Source: Gaetbulibacter sp. 4G1
Lineage (GTDB): Bacteria; Bacteroidota; Bacteroidia; Flavobacteriales; Flavobacteriaceae
Assembly (NCBI RefSeq): GCF_002741945.1
Contig: NZ_MDVN01000024.1
Span: 434,001-498,000 of the forward strand
Length of the DNA: 64,000 nt
Reading direction: 5' to 3'
Position numbers and translations under genes: made by a program. Shown here piece by piece: positions 16,624 through 25,318 of this stretch; positions within the stretch are counted from its first letter, which is position 1, and every line of letters begins with the position of its first letter. The notes beneath the pieces are model-generated. The model searched no databases. It saw nothing but the letters and a program-made list of their open reading frames with translations, and was not told the DNA's origin.

Positions 16624-17590
16624 TACTGCCTATTTCTTCTAAAATCTTATAATTTTCTTTTGGAGGCTCAATTACTTTTCCAAATAATTTATCCTTCCAA
16701 TTACTCCAATTATATTTTTTGGATAAGATGAAAAGTAAAATTGGAAATACTACAAAAACTGGAACAAATATTTCTGCTAAACCCATTTTTTCTGGATCGG
16801 ACATATCCTTCAATATTGAATCTGTTTGAAATGCAGTCCAATCAGCTGTAACTAAAAGTGCTGTAAACAAATTATTTGCTGCATGAAATCCTAAAGCCAA
16901 CTCTAAGCCTTCATCCATAAGTGTTATGATTCCTAAAAACAAGCCTGTACCAATGTAATATACCATAATTACATAGCCTAATTTATCTACTTCGGGGTTT
17001 GCGATATGAAGCAAGCCAAATCCAACAGAAGTAATTAATAAAGGAGCCCATTTATTTTTAAAAATCACCCCAATACCTTGCATTAAATATCCTCTAAACA
17101 AATATTCTTCAAAGCTCGTTTGTAGCGGTACTAGTAAAATAGCAATAACACATAAAATTAGAAATGGCTTTAAGTTAAAATTAAAAACATAATCTTCTGG
17201 AGTAAAGAAAAAATAATCTACAAGAACGAAACTACTAGATACAATTCCCCAAAGTAAGAATATAAACCAAAACCGCTTCCAATCTATTTTTTTTCGTGTG
17301 GTTGTTAAATGAGTGATAGATTGTTTATGAAGAAACTTTACTGTAAACAGTAACCCTACTAGCCCAATAGCAAAGGATAAAAGCATTAAAAACAAAAACA
17401 AATTATTTCCCAAAAGTGTAACCATTTGTGGTATATCAGTGGGAATTTCTCCTGTACCAATAGCTTTAATTCCAATCGCAAGAAATAAAGGAACCATACC
17501 TACTAATTGCCATGCAATAAAAACAATTACTACACCTACCAAATATCTCCACCAATCATGCAACACATTAAATGTTTGAGCTATATACAT
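16607..17590 (-). CDS. CPBP family intramembrane metalloprotease
   Basis: The 327-residue protein has about eight hydrophobic segments. The ABI/CPBP motifs are present in order: EEYLFRGYLMQG (EExxxR), FGLLHIANPE (FxxxH) and FHAANNLFTAL (HxxxN). These supply the glutamate-base and histidine metal ligands of the Rce1-like fold. The bacterial role is generally unknown. It lies between menC (9 bases upstream) and menE (17-base overlap), so it is transcribed with menaquinone genes. That position may reflect genome packing or a role in handling membrane-bound intermediates; the sequence does not decide. Confidence 0.88.
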   Translation of the reverse strand: MYIAQTFNVLHDWWRYLVGVVIVFIAWQLVGMVPLFLAIGIKAIGTGEIPTDIPQMVTLLGNNLFLFLMLLSFAIGLVGLLFTVKFLHKQSITHLTTTRKKIDWKRFWFIFLLWGIVSSSFVLVDYFFFTPEDYVFNFNLKPFLILCVIAILLVPLQTSFEEYLFRGYLMQGIGVIFKNKWAPLLITSVGFGLLHIANPEVDKLGYVIMVYYIGTGLFLGIITLMDEGLELALGFHAANNLFTALLVTADWTAFQTDSILKDMSDPEKMGLAEIFVPVFVVFPILLFILSKKYNWSNWKDKLFGKVIEPPKENYKILEEIGSSDTQL

Positions 17591-17599
17591 ACCTATTTC

Positions 17600-18634
17600 T
17601 TATAAGTTAAATTTCCAATTAATACTATCATTATATTGCAATGTACCATTTTTAACTTGCAATGGGCTATCAAAATTATTAGTAAACAATGCACCAGTAC
17701 CTAAGCCTTGAGGTAAATCACTTTGTTTACTATAAGCATATTGAGCTATAGCATTTAGTCCAACATTACTTTCCAAAGCACTAGTAATCCACCAACCAAT
17801 ATTTTGATTTTCAGCCATACTAATCCAATCATCACTTCCTTTAAATCCTCCAATTAAACTAGGTTTTAAAATAATGTATTGCGGATTTATAGTTTGTAGT
17901 AATTCCTGCTTTTTTGTTACAGTAAAAACACCTATTAATTCTTCATCTAAAGCAATTGGTAACGGGGTAACTTCACACAGCTTAGCCATATCTTCAATTT
18001 GGCCTTGTTTTATAGGTTGTTCTATAGAGTGCAAATCGAATTCTGATAGTACTTTTAATTTCTCTAAAGCTTCATTTTTAGAAAAAGCACCATTAGCATC
18101 CACACGCAATTCTATATCTTTTGATGAAAACTCTTTTCTAATAGATCTTATAAGATTAATTTCTGTTTGAAAATCAATTGCTCCAATTTTCATTTTAATA
18201 CAATTAAATCCAGATGAAATTTTATCTTTTATTTGTTGCTTCATAAATTCTTCTGAACCCATCCAAATAAGACCATTTATCGGAATTGAAGCTTTGCTTT
18301 TAGTGAAGTCAGACGGAAACAACTCGAATTCATTTTCGCTCTTCAAAGACTTAAATGCCATTTCTAAACCAAACTGAATGCTAGGAAATTCAATAAGTTG
18401 TTTAACCAAAACATCTAAACCTAGATTTATGTGTTTGCAAACCCATTGCAATTTTTCTTCATAATCTGGTCTATCATCAATTGATAGTCCTCTAAATAAA
18501 CCACATTCACCAACACCTCTTTTTTCATCGTGCTCTAATACAATAAACCAAGTTTCTTTAGTTTTTAAAACGCCACGGGATGTCCCGCTTGGGTTTTTAA
18601 AATTCAAAATATATCTATGGTAAGTAGCAATCAT
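17600..18634 (-). CDS. menC: o-Succinylbenzoate synthase MenC (enolase superfamily)
   Basis: The 344-residue protein has the enolase-superfamily layout. The N-terminal capping domain carries NPSGTSRGVLKTKE. The barrel has the KxK catalytic pair (CIKMKIGAIDF), the metal ligands RVDANGAF, SIEQPI and ALDEEL, and the second Lys in YIILKPSLIGG. It dehydrates SHCHC to o-succinylbenzoate in menaquinone synthesis. The start MIATYHRYILNF at 18634 is chosen over an in-frame Met 7 codons upstream because conserved sequence begins there. It is the first gene of the menC-CPBP-menE(-sppA) unit. Confidence 0.93.
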   Translation of the reverse strand: MIATYHRYILNFKNPSGTSRGVLKTKETWFIVLEHDEKRGVGECGLFRGLSIDDRPDYEEKLQWVCKHINLGLDVLVKQLIEFPSIQFGLEMAFKSLKSENEFELFPSDFTKSKASIPINGLIWMGSEEFMKQQIKDKISSGFNCIKMKIGAIDFQTEINLIRSIRKEFSSKDIELRVDANGAFSKNEALEKLKVLSEFDLHSIEQPIKQGQIEDMAKLCEVTPLPIALDEELIGVFTVTKKQELLQTINPQYIILKPSLIGGFKGSDDWISMAENQNIGWWITSALESNVGLNAIAQYAYSKQSDLPQGLGTGALFTNNFDSPLQVKNGTLQYNDSINWKFNL

Positions 18635-18701
18635 ATAGTTTTCAAAAATAATCAATAAAAATGTTTAATTTGTAAACCATTTAGAACAAATTTTAAAAGC
18701 A

Positions 18702-19628
18702 ATGCATAGTCCTGAGTTTCCTAACATAATTCTATTTGCCATTCCTTTTTTTGTACTTTCTATGCTAGTAGAATTGTATGTTACAGTAAAAGAAGGCATA
18801 AATACTTATGAAAAAAAAGATGCTATATCATCAATTACAATGGGTTTGGGCAATGTGTTTTTAGGGTATTTCAGTAAAGCTGTTGTATTATTTTCATTTT
18901 TACTTATATATGAAAACTTTAGACTCTTTACAATTCCTGTTACTTGGTGGAGTTTTATTCTTATCTTCTTTGCAGATGATATTGCTTATTACTGGTTTCA
19001 TAGAATATCGCACGAATGTCGTTTGTTTTGGGCATCGCATGTAGTGCATCATTCATCTCAACACTACAATTTAAGTACAGCCTTAAGGCAAACATGGTCT
19101 GGTGGGTTTTACACCTTTATTTTCTGGCTATGGCTACCTCTTATTGGGTTTCATCCAGCTATGATTATGCTTCAAATGTCTATTAGTTTATTATATCAAT
19201 TTTGGATACATACCGAAACTATTGATAAAATGCCCAAATGGTTTGAAGCTGTTTTTAATACCCCATCACACCACAGAGTACATCATGGTAAAAATCCTAT
19301 TTATTTAGATAGAAACCATGCTGGTATTCTTATTATTTGGGATAAGTTTTTTGACACATTCCAGCCAGAACTTAAAGATGAAAAAGTGATTTATGGATTG
19401 GTAAAAAATATCAACACTTACAATCCTATTAAAATTGCTTTTATTGAATGGATAAACATGTTTAAAGATGTGTTTTCTGGAAAAAAATCAATAAACAGTA
19501 GATTGTTATATTTTATAAAACCACCAGGTTGGAAACACGACGGTTCTGGAAAAATTTCTGATGATTTACGAAAAGAATGGTTGGATTCAGTTAACAGAAA
19601 TCAACCCTCAGTAGATAGCAAAAAATAA
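18702..19628 (+). CDS. Fatty acid hydroxylase / sterol desaturase family membrane enzyme
   Basis: The 308-residue protein has several membrane segments and the eight-histidine di-iron motifs of the superfamily: HRISH (about residue 105), HVVHHSSQHYN (about 120-130) and HHRVHH (about 200). Enzymes of this type hydroxylate or desaturate lipids in the membrane using O2. Flavobacteria use relatives to make hydroxylated fatty acids, sphingolipid-like compounds or carotenoid derivatives; the substrate here is unknown. It is divergent from menC and convergent with the metal-dependent hydrolase gene, so it stands alone between two menaquinone blocks. Confidence 0.9.
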   Translation: MHSPEFPNIILFAIPFFVLSMLVELYVTVKEGINTYEKKDAISSITMGLGNVFLGYFSKAVVLFSFLLIYENFRLFTIPVTWWSFILIFFADDIAYYWFHRISHECRLFWASHVVHHSSQHYNLSTALRQTWSGGFYTFIFWLWLPLIGFHPAMIMLQMSISLLYQFWIHTETIDKMPKWFEAVFNTPSHHRVHHGKNPIYLDRNHAGILIIWDKFFDTFQPELKDEKVIYGLVKNINTYNPIKIAFIEWINMFKDVFSGKKSINSRLLYFIKPPGWKHDGSGKISDDLRKEWLDSVNRNQPSVDSKK

Positions 19629-19636
19629 TCAAACAT

Positions 19637-20314
19637 TTATAGCTCTAAACTTCCCCCAATCTCAAGAAGCATTAAATCTTTATCTTTTTCAAAAAACTTG
19701 CGTTTAGCAACTTCATGATCTATTTCTATATATCCAAAAGTGTCAAAATGATAACCTAAAATTTTATCGCATTCCACAAAATCACTTGCTAAAATAGCAT
19801 CATCAATTCCCATGGTAAAATTATCGCCAATAGGCAAAATAGCTAAATCTAACTTGGTTTGAAGTGGAATTAATTTCATATCAAAAGTTAAAGCTGTATC
19901 GCCAGCTATATAAATATTTTTATGTTCGCCTTCAATTACAAAACCACCAGGTTGTCCGCCATAACTCCCGTCTGGAAATGAAGACGTGTGAATGGCATTT
20001 ACATATTTTACAGTACCAAATTCAAAATCCCATTGCCCTCCATGATTCATTGGATGTCCTTCTAAACCCAGATTTCCAAAATATGTAACAATTTCATAAT
20101 TAGATATAATGACAGCATTGGTGCGTTTTGCAATAGTTTCAACGTCTAAGATATGATCTTGATGTGCATGCGTTACTAAAATATAATCTGCTTTAAGATT
20201 ATTAATGTCTATACTAGAAGCATTAGGGTTTCCTGTTATAAATGGATCGACCAAAATATGAGTATCTCCAATCTGAATTCCTAAACTAGCGTGTCCATAA
20301 AATGTAATTTTCAT
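19637..20314 (-). CDS. Metal-dependent hydrolase of the metallo-beta-lactamase fold (UPF0173-like)
   Basis: The 225-residue protein has the signature THAHQDHILD (HxHxDH), upstream FYGHASLGI and DPFITGNP, a downstream His in AIHTSSFPDG, the Asp in YIAGDTALT and the C-terminal His in YHFDTFGY. These are the binuclear metal ligands of UPF0173 hydrolases, whose substrate is not established. It is the last gene after menB, menA and a secreted unknown, with only 33 bases to that neighbour. Confidence 0.92.
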   Translation of the reverse strand: MKITFYGHASLGIQIGDTHILVDPFITGNPNASSIDINNLKADYILVTHAHQDHILDVETIAKRTNAVIISNYEIVTYFGNLGLEGHPMNHGGQWDFEFGTVKYVNAIHTSSFPDGSYGGQPGGFVIEGEHKNIYIAGDTALTFDMKLIPLQTKLDLAILPIGDNFTMGIDDAILASDFVECDKILGYHFDTFGYIEIDHEVAKRKFFEKDKDLMLLEIGGSLEL

Positions 20315-20347
20315 GCCTATTATTTTTATTTATAAAAAATAGTGATT

Positions 20348-21844
20348 TTACTCCAAAATTAAAAATTGTTTTTTACCACCACTTCTACTAATAGTAATAA
20401 AACGTTCGCCATTATAAACTCCAAAATATGGCATATAAAAGGTGTTACCTTTATTATCTTGAATTTTGTTATATGAAACGTCTCCACTATCACTAAAAAC
20501 AATATCATATAACGATGACGATTCAAATAAACCTTTTGAAACTTTTACTCTACCATCTTCCTTTTCGGTTAAATTCTTTCCAGAATTTAAAATAACATGT
20601 AATTCATCATTTTTAATAAATGCATTATATGATGGCACTTGATCTCTTTTAAAAATGCTTCTAGCCCATTCTAATTCATTTGCTGCGTTAAGTTTTAAAA
20701 CAAGTACATTATTGTAATGATAAACAGTTTGCATATACCCTCCTCCAGCTCCAGTAGACACATAAACGGTAGTAATAAAAAACTCTTCAGCCAACAAATA
20801 GGTATTGCCTTTATTGTCATCAATTACATAATCTACGTAGTAACTTGACAACTCTTTACCTTTGTTTTTCTTTCTCTTTGCTTTGTTTTCATTATATAAA
20901 TCTTTGTAAACGGCTTCAGGGAGGTTAAATGATTTATTTTGAGAAATTTGCATGTTAGCCGTATCTACATTAAAGATTAATGCACCTTTAATTTTACCTG
21001 CTCTTTCTTCAGAATAAAAACCAAGTAATCGTATTTGGTTTTTAATATTTGAAATAATTAATGAGCTAATATGCTCTTCTTTACTAAAATTAATTGTTTG
21101 AGTTATTACTTCAGAATCAGATATTTTATTTAAAACAAAATCATAATTGGCTTTACCTTCTTTTTTTTGAGATCTACCTTCTAAATATAACTTTCCAAGA
21201 GCATAAACATTGGCATTATCATCTATTGATAAATCATTAGCCTCATAAAATTTATCTGTATTCTCTTGATAGTTTACTTTATAGATTAAATTTAAGCTTT
21301 CAGAATCGTAAACATGAACAGTATACGAATTAGAATGTTTTTTAATATTATCAGTAGAAACAACAAAATATTTACCATTTGGCGACATTGCAAAGCCGGT
21401 TTCACGTTTATTTTCTCCAGAAAATATACTTCGGTTTTTTTCTAATTCTATTCTAAAAAGTTTGGTTTTTTTATGAGAGCCATCAATAATATTAAATTCA
21501 TGACAATAAACAATACGCTCCTTTTTTGAGGGTGAAAAAACCGTAAATACTTTCATGGTGTTATCAAAAGACAAATCGCCATAAAAATTTTCTTTCTTAT
21601 CTACAGGAATTAAAATGTTTTTAACTCTGTCAAGTGACTCATTAAAAACATCAAACAGTAAGTTTTTTTTGCTATTTCTAACAATGCCTGTTAATCCTGA
21701 TTGTGATGTGTGAATTGAAAGGACTGCTCCAGATCTTACTTTATCTTTAAATTCAGCGCTTTCTTTTACTTTTAAATTTGATTTACTTTGAGCAAAACTG
21801 AAAACCGATATCAAGAATAAAAAACTAAAAATTACTTTTTTCAT
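20348..21844 (-). CDS. Secreted protein of unknown function, 498 residues
   Basis: A signal peptide (MKKVIFSFLFLISVFSFAQ) is followed by a protein rich in short beta strands. Recurring strand-turn patterns (FAMSPNGKYFVVSTDN, LSIDDNANVYALGKLYL, YVIDDNKGNTYLLAEEF) suggest a beta-propeller-like fold. I do not recognise a named family. It is directly downstream of menA (4-base gap) in the same direction, although a periplasmic or surface protein has no obvious part in menaquinone synthesis. Confidence 0.8.
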   Translation of the reverse strand: MKKVIFSFLFLISVFSFAQSKSNLKVKESAEFKDKVRSGAVLSIHTSQSGLTGIVRNSKKNLLFDVFNESLDRVKNILIPVDKKENFYGDLSFDNTMKVFTVFSPSKKERIVYCHEFNIIDGSHKKTKLFRIELEKNRSIFSGENKRETGFAMSPNGKYFVVSTDNIKKHSNSYTVHVYDSESLNLIYKVNYQENTDKFYEANDLSIDDNANVYALGKLYLEGRSQKKEGKANYDFVLNKISDSEVITQTINFSKEEHISSLIISNIKNQIRLLGFYSEERAGKIKGALIFNVDTANMQISQNKSFNLPEAVYKDLYNENKAKRKKNKGKELSSYYVDYVIDDNKGNTYLLAEEFFITTVYVSTGAGGGYMQTVYHYNNVLVLKLNAANELEWARSIFKRDQVPSYNAFIKNDELHVILNSGKNLTEKEDGRVKVSKGLFESSSLYDIVFSDSGDVSYNKIQDNKGNTFYMPYFGVYNGERFITISRSGGKKQFLILE

Positions 21845-21848
21845 TAGG

Positions 21849-22757
21849 TTAGATTTGAATTAAATGCCCTACTCCCATTAAAATAGCTAGAAATACAGTT
21901 GTTAATGCTAGTTTTTTTAATTCTGGATCCAACAATTTTGGGTCTGTTGTACTATTTACTTTTTTAATATGAATTAGTAAGGGAATATATGCTATAGAAA
22001 AAATTAAATTATACGGAGATGAATAATATAAGATACCAAACAGCGTTGATAAAGCAATAGCCAAACCTATAAGTATAGTGTGATATACTTTAACTTTCTT
22101 TTGACCTAATTTAACTGCAAATGTGATTTTATTTGATTTTTCGTCTGAAACAATATCTCGCATATTATTCAAATTTAAAACCCCCATACTTAACAATCCA
22201 ATAGTACAAGCAGGTAAAAAAACTACATGATCTATAGTTTTGGCAAATAAAACATAACAGCCAATAACACTTACCAATCCAAAGAAAACAAATACAAAAA
22301 CATCTCCTAACCCCCTATAACCATAGGCATTATTACCCACAGTATAGCGAATTGCAGCAACTATACAGGCAATACCTAATGCAAAGAAAAGCATTGTAAG
22401 CAAAAAGTGTTTCACACCAAAAGCTGAAAATATTAATGCAAAAGCTAAGCCTATTGAAATTAAAATATTAATTCTAATAGCATTAAACATATCATCTGGA
22501 GAGATTTTACCACTTTGAATTGCGCGTTCTGGACCTATTCTATCATCATTATCTGTACCTTTAACACCATCGCCATAATCATTTGCTAGATTAGACAATA
22601 TTTGTAAACTTAATGTGGTTAAAATAGCAAGAATAAATATTTTCCAATTAAAATAACCATTGTATTCTGCTAGACAAGATGCTAATATTATTCCCGAAAT
22701 CGATAATGGTAGCGTTCTTAAACGCATTGTTGAAACCCAAAGAGAGATATTTTTCAT
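21849..22757 (-). CDS. menA: 1,4-Dihydroxy-2-naphthoate octaprenyltransferase MenA
   Basis: The protein of 302 residues is a UbiA-type prenyltransferase with about nine hydrophobic segments. The Asp-rich sites are NLANDYGDGVKGTDNDDR in the first half and LNNMRDIVSDEKSNKITFAVKLG in the second; the latter is typical of MenA. It attaches the isoprenoid tail to 1,4-dihydroxy-2-naphthoate in the inner membrane. The start MKNISLWVSTMRLRTLP at 22757 is one base past the menB stop. Codons further upstream in this frame only overlap menB and were rejected. Confidence 0.93.
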   Translation of the reverse strand: MKNISLWVSTMRLRTLPLSISGIILASCLAEYNGYFNWKIFILAILTTLSLQILSNLANDYGDGVKGTDNDDRIGPERAIQSGKISPDDMFNAIRINILISIGLAFALIFSAFGVKHFLLTMLFFALGIACIVAAIRYTVGNNAYGYRGLGDVFVFVFFGLVSVIGCYVLFAKTIDHVVFLPACTIGLLSMGVLNLNNMRDIVSDEKSNKITFAVKLGQKKVKVYHTILIGLAIALSTLFGILYYSSPYNLIFSIAYIPLLIHIKKVNSTTDPKLLDPELKKLALTTVFLAILMGVGHLIQI

Positions 22758-22758
22758 T

Positions 22759-23598
22759 TTACGGAATCCATTTTTTTTCAAAGTTAGGCTTACGCTTTTC
22801 AAGAAAGGCATTTCTACCTTCAATAGCTTCGTCTGTCATATAAGCTAAACGTGTTGCTTCTCCTGCAAATACTTGTTGCCCTACCATACCATCATCTGTT
22901 AAATTCATAGCAAATTTTAGCATTTTAATTGAAGTTGGTGATTTTGCTAATATTTCTTGAGCCCATTGATACGCTGTATCTTCAAGCTCATCATGAGGAA
23001 TTACAGCATTTACCATTCCCATTTCATATGCTTCTTGCGCTGAATAGTTTCTTCCTAAAAAGAAAATTTCTCGTGCTTTTTTCTGACCAACCATTTTTGC
23101 TAAATAAGCAGAGCCATAGCCACCATCAAAACTAGTTACATCAGCATCAGTTTGTTTAAAAATAGCATGCTCTTTACTTGCCAAGGTTAAATCACAAATT
23201 ACATGTAAGCTATGTCCACCTCCAACCGCCCAACCAGGAACCACAGCAATAACTGCTTTTGGCATAAAACGAATGAGTCGTTGCACTTCCAAAATGTTTA
23301 AACGATGATAACCATCTTCTCCAACATAACCTTGATGTCCCCTAGCTTTTTGATCGCCACCTGAGCAAAAGCTCCAAACCCCATCTTTAGTTGACGGCCC
23401 CTCAGCAGATAATAAAACTACACCTATATTTACATCTTCATTAGCATCATAAAAAGCATCGTATAGCTCACTTGTGGTTTTTGGTCTGAACGCATTTCTA
23501 ACATCTGGCCTATTAAATGCAATTCTTGCAACACCTTTATATTTTTTATAGGTAATATCTTGATATTCTTTAGCGGTTACCCATTTTGCTTGATCCAT
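22759..23598 (-). CDS. menB: 1,4-Dihydroxy-2-naphthoyl-CoA synthase MenB
   Basis: The 279-residue protein is a crotonase-fold enzyme. It has FNRPDVRNAFRPKT, WSFCSGGDQKARG, VPGWAVGGGHSLHVICDLTLAS (oxyanion loop), TDADVTSFDGGYGSAYLAK and the MenB-specific C-terminus RKPNFEKKW. It closes the ring of o-succinylbenzoyl-CoA. It heads the menB-menA-unknown-hydrolase unit. A good -7 box (23621-23614 on the minus strand) lies about 15 bases upstream of the start, so the leader is very short. Confidence 0.97.
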   Translation of the reverse strand: MDQAKWVTAKEYQDITYKKYKGVARIAFNRPDVRNAFRPKTTSELYDAFYDANEDVNIGVVLLSAEGPSTKDGVWSFCSGGDQKARGHQGYVGEDGYHRLNILEVQRLIRFMPKAVIAVVPGWAVGGGHSLHVICDLTLASKEHAIFKQTDADVTSFDGGYGSAYLAKMVGQKKAREIFFLGRNYSAQEAYEMGMVNAVIPHDELEDTAYQWAQEILAKSPTSIKMLKFAMNLTDDGMVGQQVFAGEATRLAYMTDEAIEGRNAFLEKRKPNFEKKWIP

Positions 23599-23613
23599 TT
23601 TTTATATTTTAGT

Positions 23614-23621
23614 CAAAAATA
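23614..23621 (-). promoter_or_regulatory. Putative -7 box for menB (TATTTTTG on the minus strand)
   Basis: The box fits TAnnTTTG and ends 15 bases before the menB start. No clear -33 TTG was found at normal spacing. Confidence 0.4.
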
Positions 23622-23652
23622 AATTTTATTTCATTAAAACACTTACTTAGCC

Positions 23653-24759
23653 ATGAAAAATAGTATTTCAATTGTTATTTTCCTTTTTGTTGCACTTATA
23701 GGTTATACCCAATCTTATGAATTTGAAACTATTATAGATTTAGAAACAACCGATGTTATTAGTCAAGGTAGCACAGGGACTTGCTGGAGTTTTTCAACAT
23801 CATCATTTTTGGAAAGTGAAATAATGCGTATTGCAGGAAAAAAAATAGACTTGTCTGAAATGTATACGGTACGAAATACTTACCCCAAAAAAGCTTGGAA
23901 TTATATAATGAGACAAGGAAAAGCTCAATTTAGCGAAGGTGGTTTAGCTCATGATGTGATGAACAGTGTTGCGGAATATGGATTAGTTCCTAATAATATA
24001 TATTCAGGTTTAGAAGACAATGCTACAAGACATAATCATTCTGAAATGATAGCAGTTTTAAGAGGCTTATTAGATACATATATTGATAACCCTGGCAGAC
24101 AATTATCTCCTAAATGGAAACAAGTAACGGAAAGTGTTTTAGATATTTACTTAGGTAAGAACGTGTCAAATTTTAGCTATGATGGGACTCAATATACTCC
24201 AAAATCATTTTTAGAAATGACAAAAATAAATCCAAAAGATTATATAAGTATTACATCGTTCTCTCATAAGCCGTTTAACACATACTTTATATTAAATATT
24301 CCTGACAATTTTTCTAATGGTAAATTTTTAAACATTAAGCTTGATGATTTGGTAGATGTTACAAATAAAGCTTTAAAAGCAGGTTATACGATAGAATTGG
24401 ATTGTGATGTAAGTGAAAAAACTTTTTCGTCAAAACACGGCTTAGCAGTAATACCAAAAGATGTTAACAGTAAATTAGAGGCTTTGCAAAAAGTATTACC
24501 AGAAAAGAGTATCTCACAAGAATTAAGACAACAAGAATTTGAAAATTATAACACAACAGATGACCATTTAATGCACATTACTGGGATGCTAAAAGACCAA
24601 AATGGAACGATTTATTATAAAGTAAAAAACTCTTGGGGTAAGAATTCTGATCGTGTTGCTAATAACGGATACATATATATGAGCGAAGCATATTTTAGAT
24701 TAAAAACTATTTCTATTATGGTACATAAGGATATTATTCCAACAGAAATATTGAATTAG
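23653..24759 (+). CDS. Secreted C1 family cysteine peptidase (bleomycin hydrolase/PepC-like)
   Basis: A signal peptide (MKNSISIVIFLFVALIGYTQS) precedes a papain-fold enzyme of 368 residues. The catalytic Cys is in SQGSTGTCWSFSTSSFLES, the His in DDHLMHITGML and the Asn in YYKVKNSWGKNSD. The order and the GGLAHDVMNSVAEYGLVPNN region match aminopeptidase C/bleomycin hydrolase rather than plain papain, but it is shorter than cytosolic PepC (about 450 residues) and is exported. It is divergent from menB with a 54-base gap. Confidence 0.9.
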   Translation: MKNSISIVIFLFVALIGYTQSYEFETIIDLETTDVISQGSTGTCWSFSTSSFLESEIMRIAGKKIDLSEMYTVRNTYPKKAWNYIMRQGKAQFSEGGLAHDVMNSVAEYGLVPNNIYSGLEDNATRHNHSEMIAVLRGLLDTYIDNPGRQLSPKWKQVTESVLDIYLGKNVSNFSYDGTQYTPKSFLEMTKINPKDYISITSFSHKPFNTYFILNIPDNFSNGKFLNIKLDDLVDVTNKALKAGYTIELDCDVSEKTFSSKHGLAVIPKDVNSKLEALQKVLPEKSISQELRQQEFENYNTTDDHLMHITGMLKDQNGTIYYKVKNSWGKNSDRVANNGYIYMSEAYFRLKTISIMVHKDIIPTEILN

Positions 24760-24793
24760 GATAAAATAATTAAAAAATAAGATAAAAAACATA

Positions 24794-24823
24794 TTGTTTG
24801 TAGTCTTTTATTTATTAGTTTTG
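24794..24823 (+). promoter_or_regulatory. Promoter (TTG-N19-TAGTTTTG) for the LAPTGS small-protein pair
   Basis: TTG at 24794-24796 and the -7 box TAGTTTTG at 24816-24823 are 19 bases apart, which fits the Bacteroidota -33/-7 spacing. The leader to the first small ORF would be about 80 bases. Confidence 0.55.
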
Positions 24824-24906
24824 TAGCATAGTGAATTTTTATCGATAAAAATAGCGTTTAAACTGTTTTTTTTGTATTTTGTCGATAAATAAATCCCAAA
24901 ATACCT

Positions 24907-25083
24907 ATGTTATTAACAATTACTATTTCAATTACAGCATTAGTTGCAGTAAATTTTTTACTATTAAAGTTTAGTAGTAATAAAATAAGCAGGAAGCCTA
25001 AAGTAAATAAGAAACCTATTGTTTTAAAGCCAGATATTGTTTTAGAACAAGAATCAAAAAGGCTTGCTCCTACAGGAAGTTAA
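24907..25083 (+). CDS. 58-residue membrane protein with C-terminal LAPTGS tail, copy 1
   Basis: The product starts MLLTITISITALVAVNFLLL, a single hydrophobic helix. A basic stretch (FSSNKISRKPKVNKKP) follows, and the tail ends KRLAPTGS at the stop codon. A second ORF 58 bases downstream is exactly as long, has the same helix pattern (MLL...I...S.LVA.NFLLL) and ends in the same six residues. Two independent matches at both ends of equal-length ORFs are hard to explain by chance, so I treat both as real paralogous genes. The basic segment after the helix predicts N-out, C-in orientation. The function is unknown; the tail resembles LPxTG only loosely, and no sortase is in the window. Confidence 0.7.
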   Translation: MLLTITISITALVAVNFLLLKFSSNKISRKPKVNKKPIVLKPDIVLEQESKRLAPTGS

Positions 25084-25141
25084 TTTAAAATGTGACTAAT
25101 ATTTTAATTCGTGTCAAATATTTATAAAACAATTTTGACCG

Positions 25142-25318
25142 ATGCTTCTACATATATTTATTATTGTTTCAAGCCTAGTTGCTTTAAACTTTTTATTGCT
25201 CTTTTTAAGTTGCAATAAAGGTATTTTTAGTAATAAAAAACTTGAAAACAAATCATTTACTGCACAAAAAACTACCATTCAATTAGCCCCAAACCCACTT
25301 GCTCCAACAGGAAGTTAG
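25142..25318 (+). CDS. 58-residue membrane protein with C-terminal LAPTGS tail, copy 2
   Basis: The product starts MLLHIFIIVSSLVALNFLLL, has a Cys just after the helix (FLSCNKG), then a polar linker, and ends NPLAPTGS. Compared with copy 1, the helix and the last six residues are conserved while the linker has diverged, which is the pattern of selection on the two ends. Its 3' end overlaps the convergent ung gene by 47 bases. That overlap includes the codons for the shared tail, so the conservation there is not a by-product of non-coding DNA. Confidence 0.68.
   Translation: MLLHIFIIVSSLVALNFLLLFLSCNKGIFSNKKLENKSFTAQKTTIQLAPNPLAPTGS

Noticed and set aside
25078-25318. LAPTGS tails as sortase LPxTG signals
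   Set aside because: There is no LPxTG spacing, no hydrophobic segment and basic tail after the motif, and no sortase gene; the motif sits at the very C-terminus.
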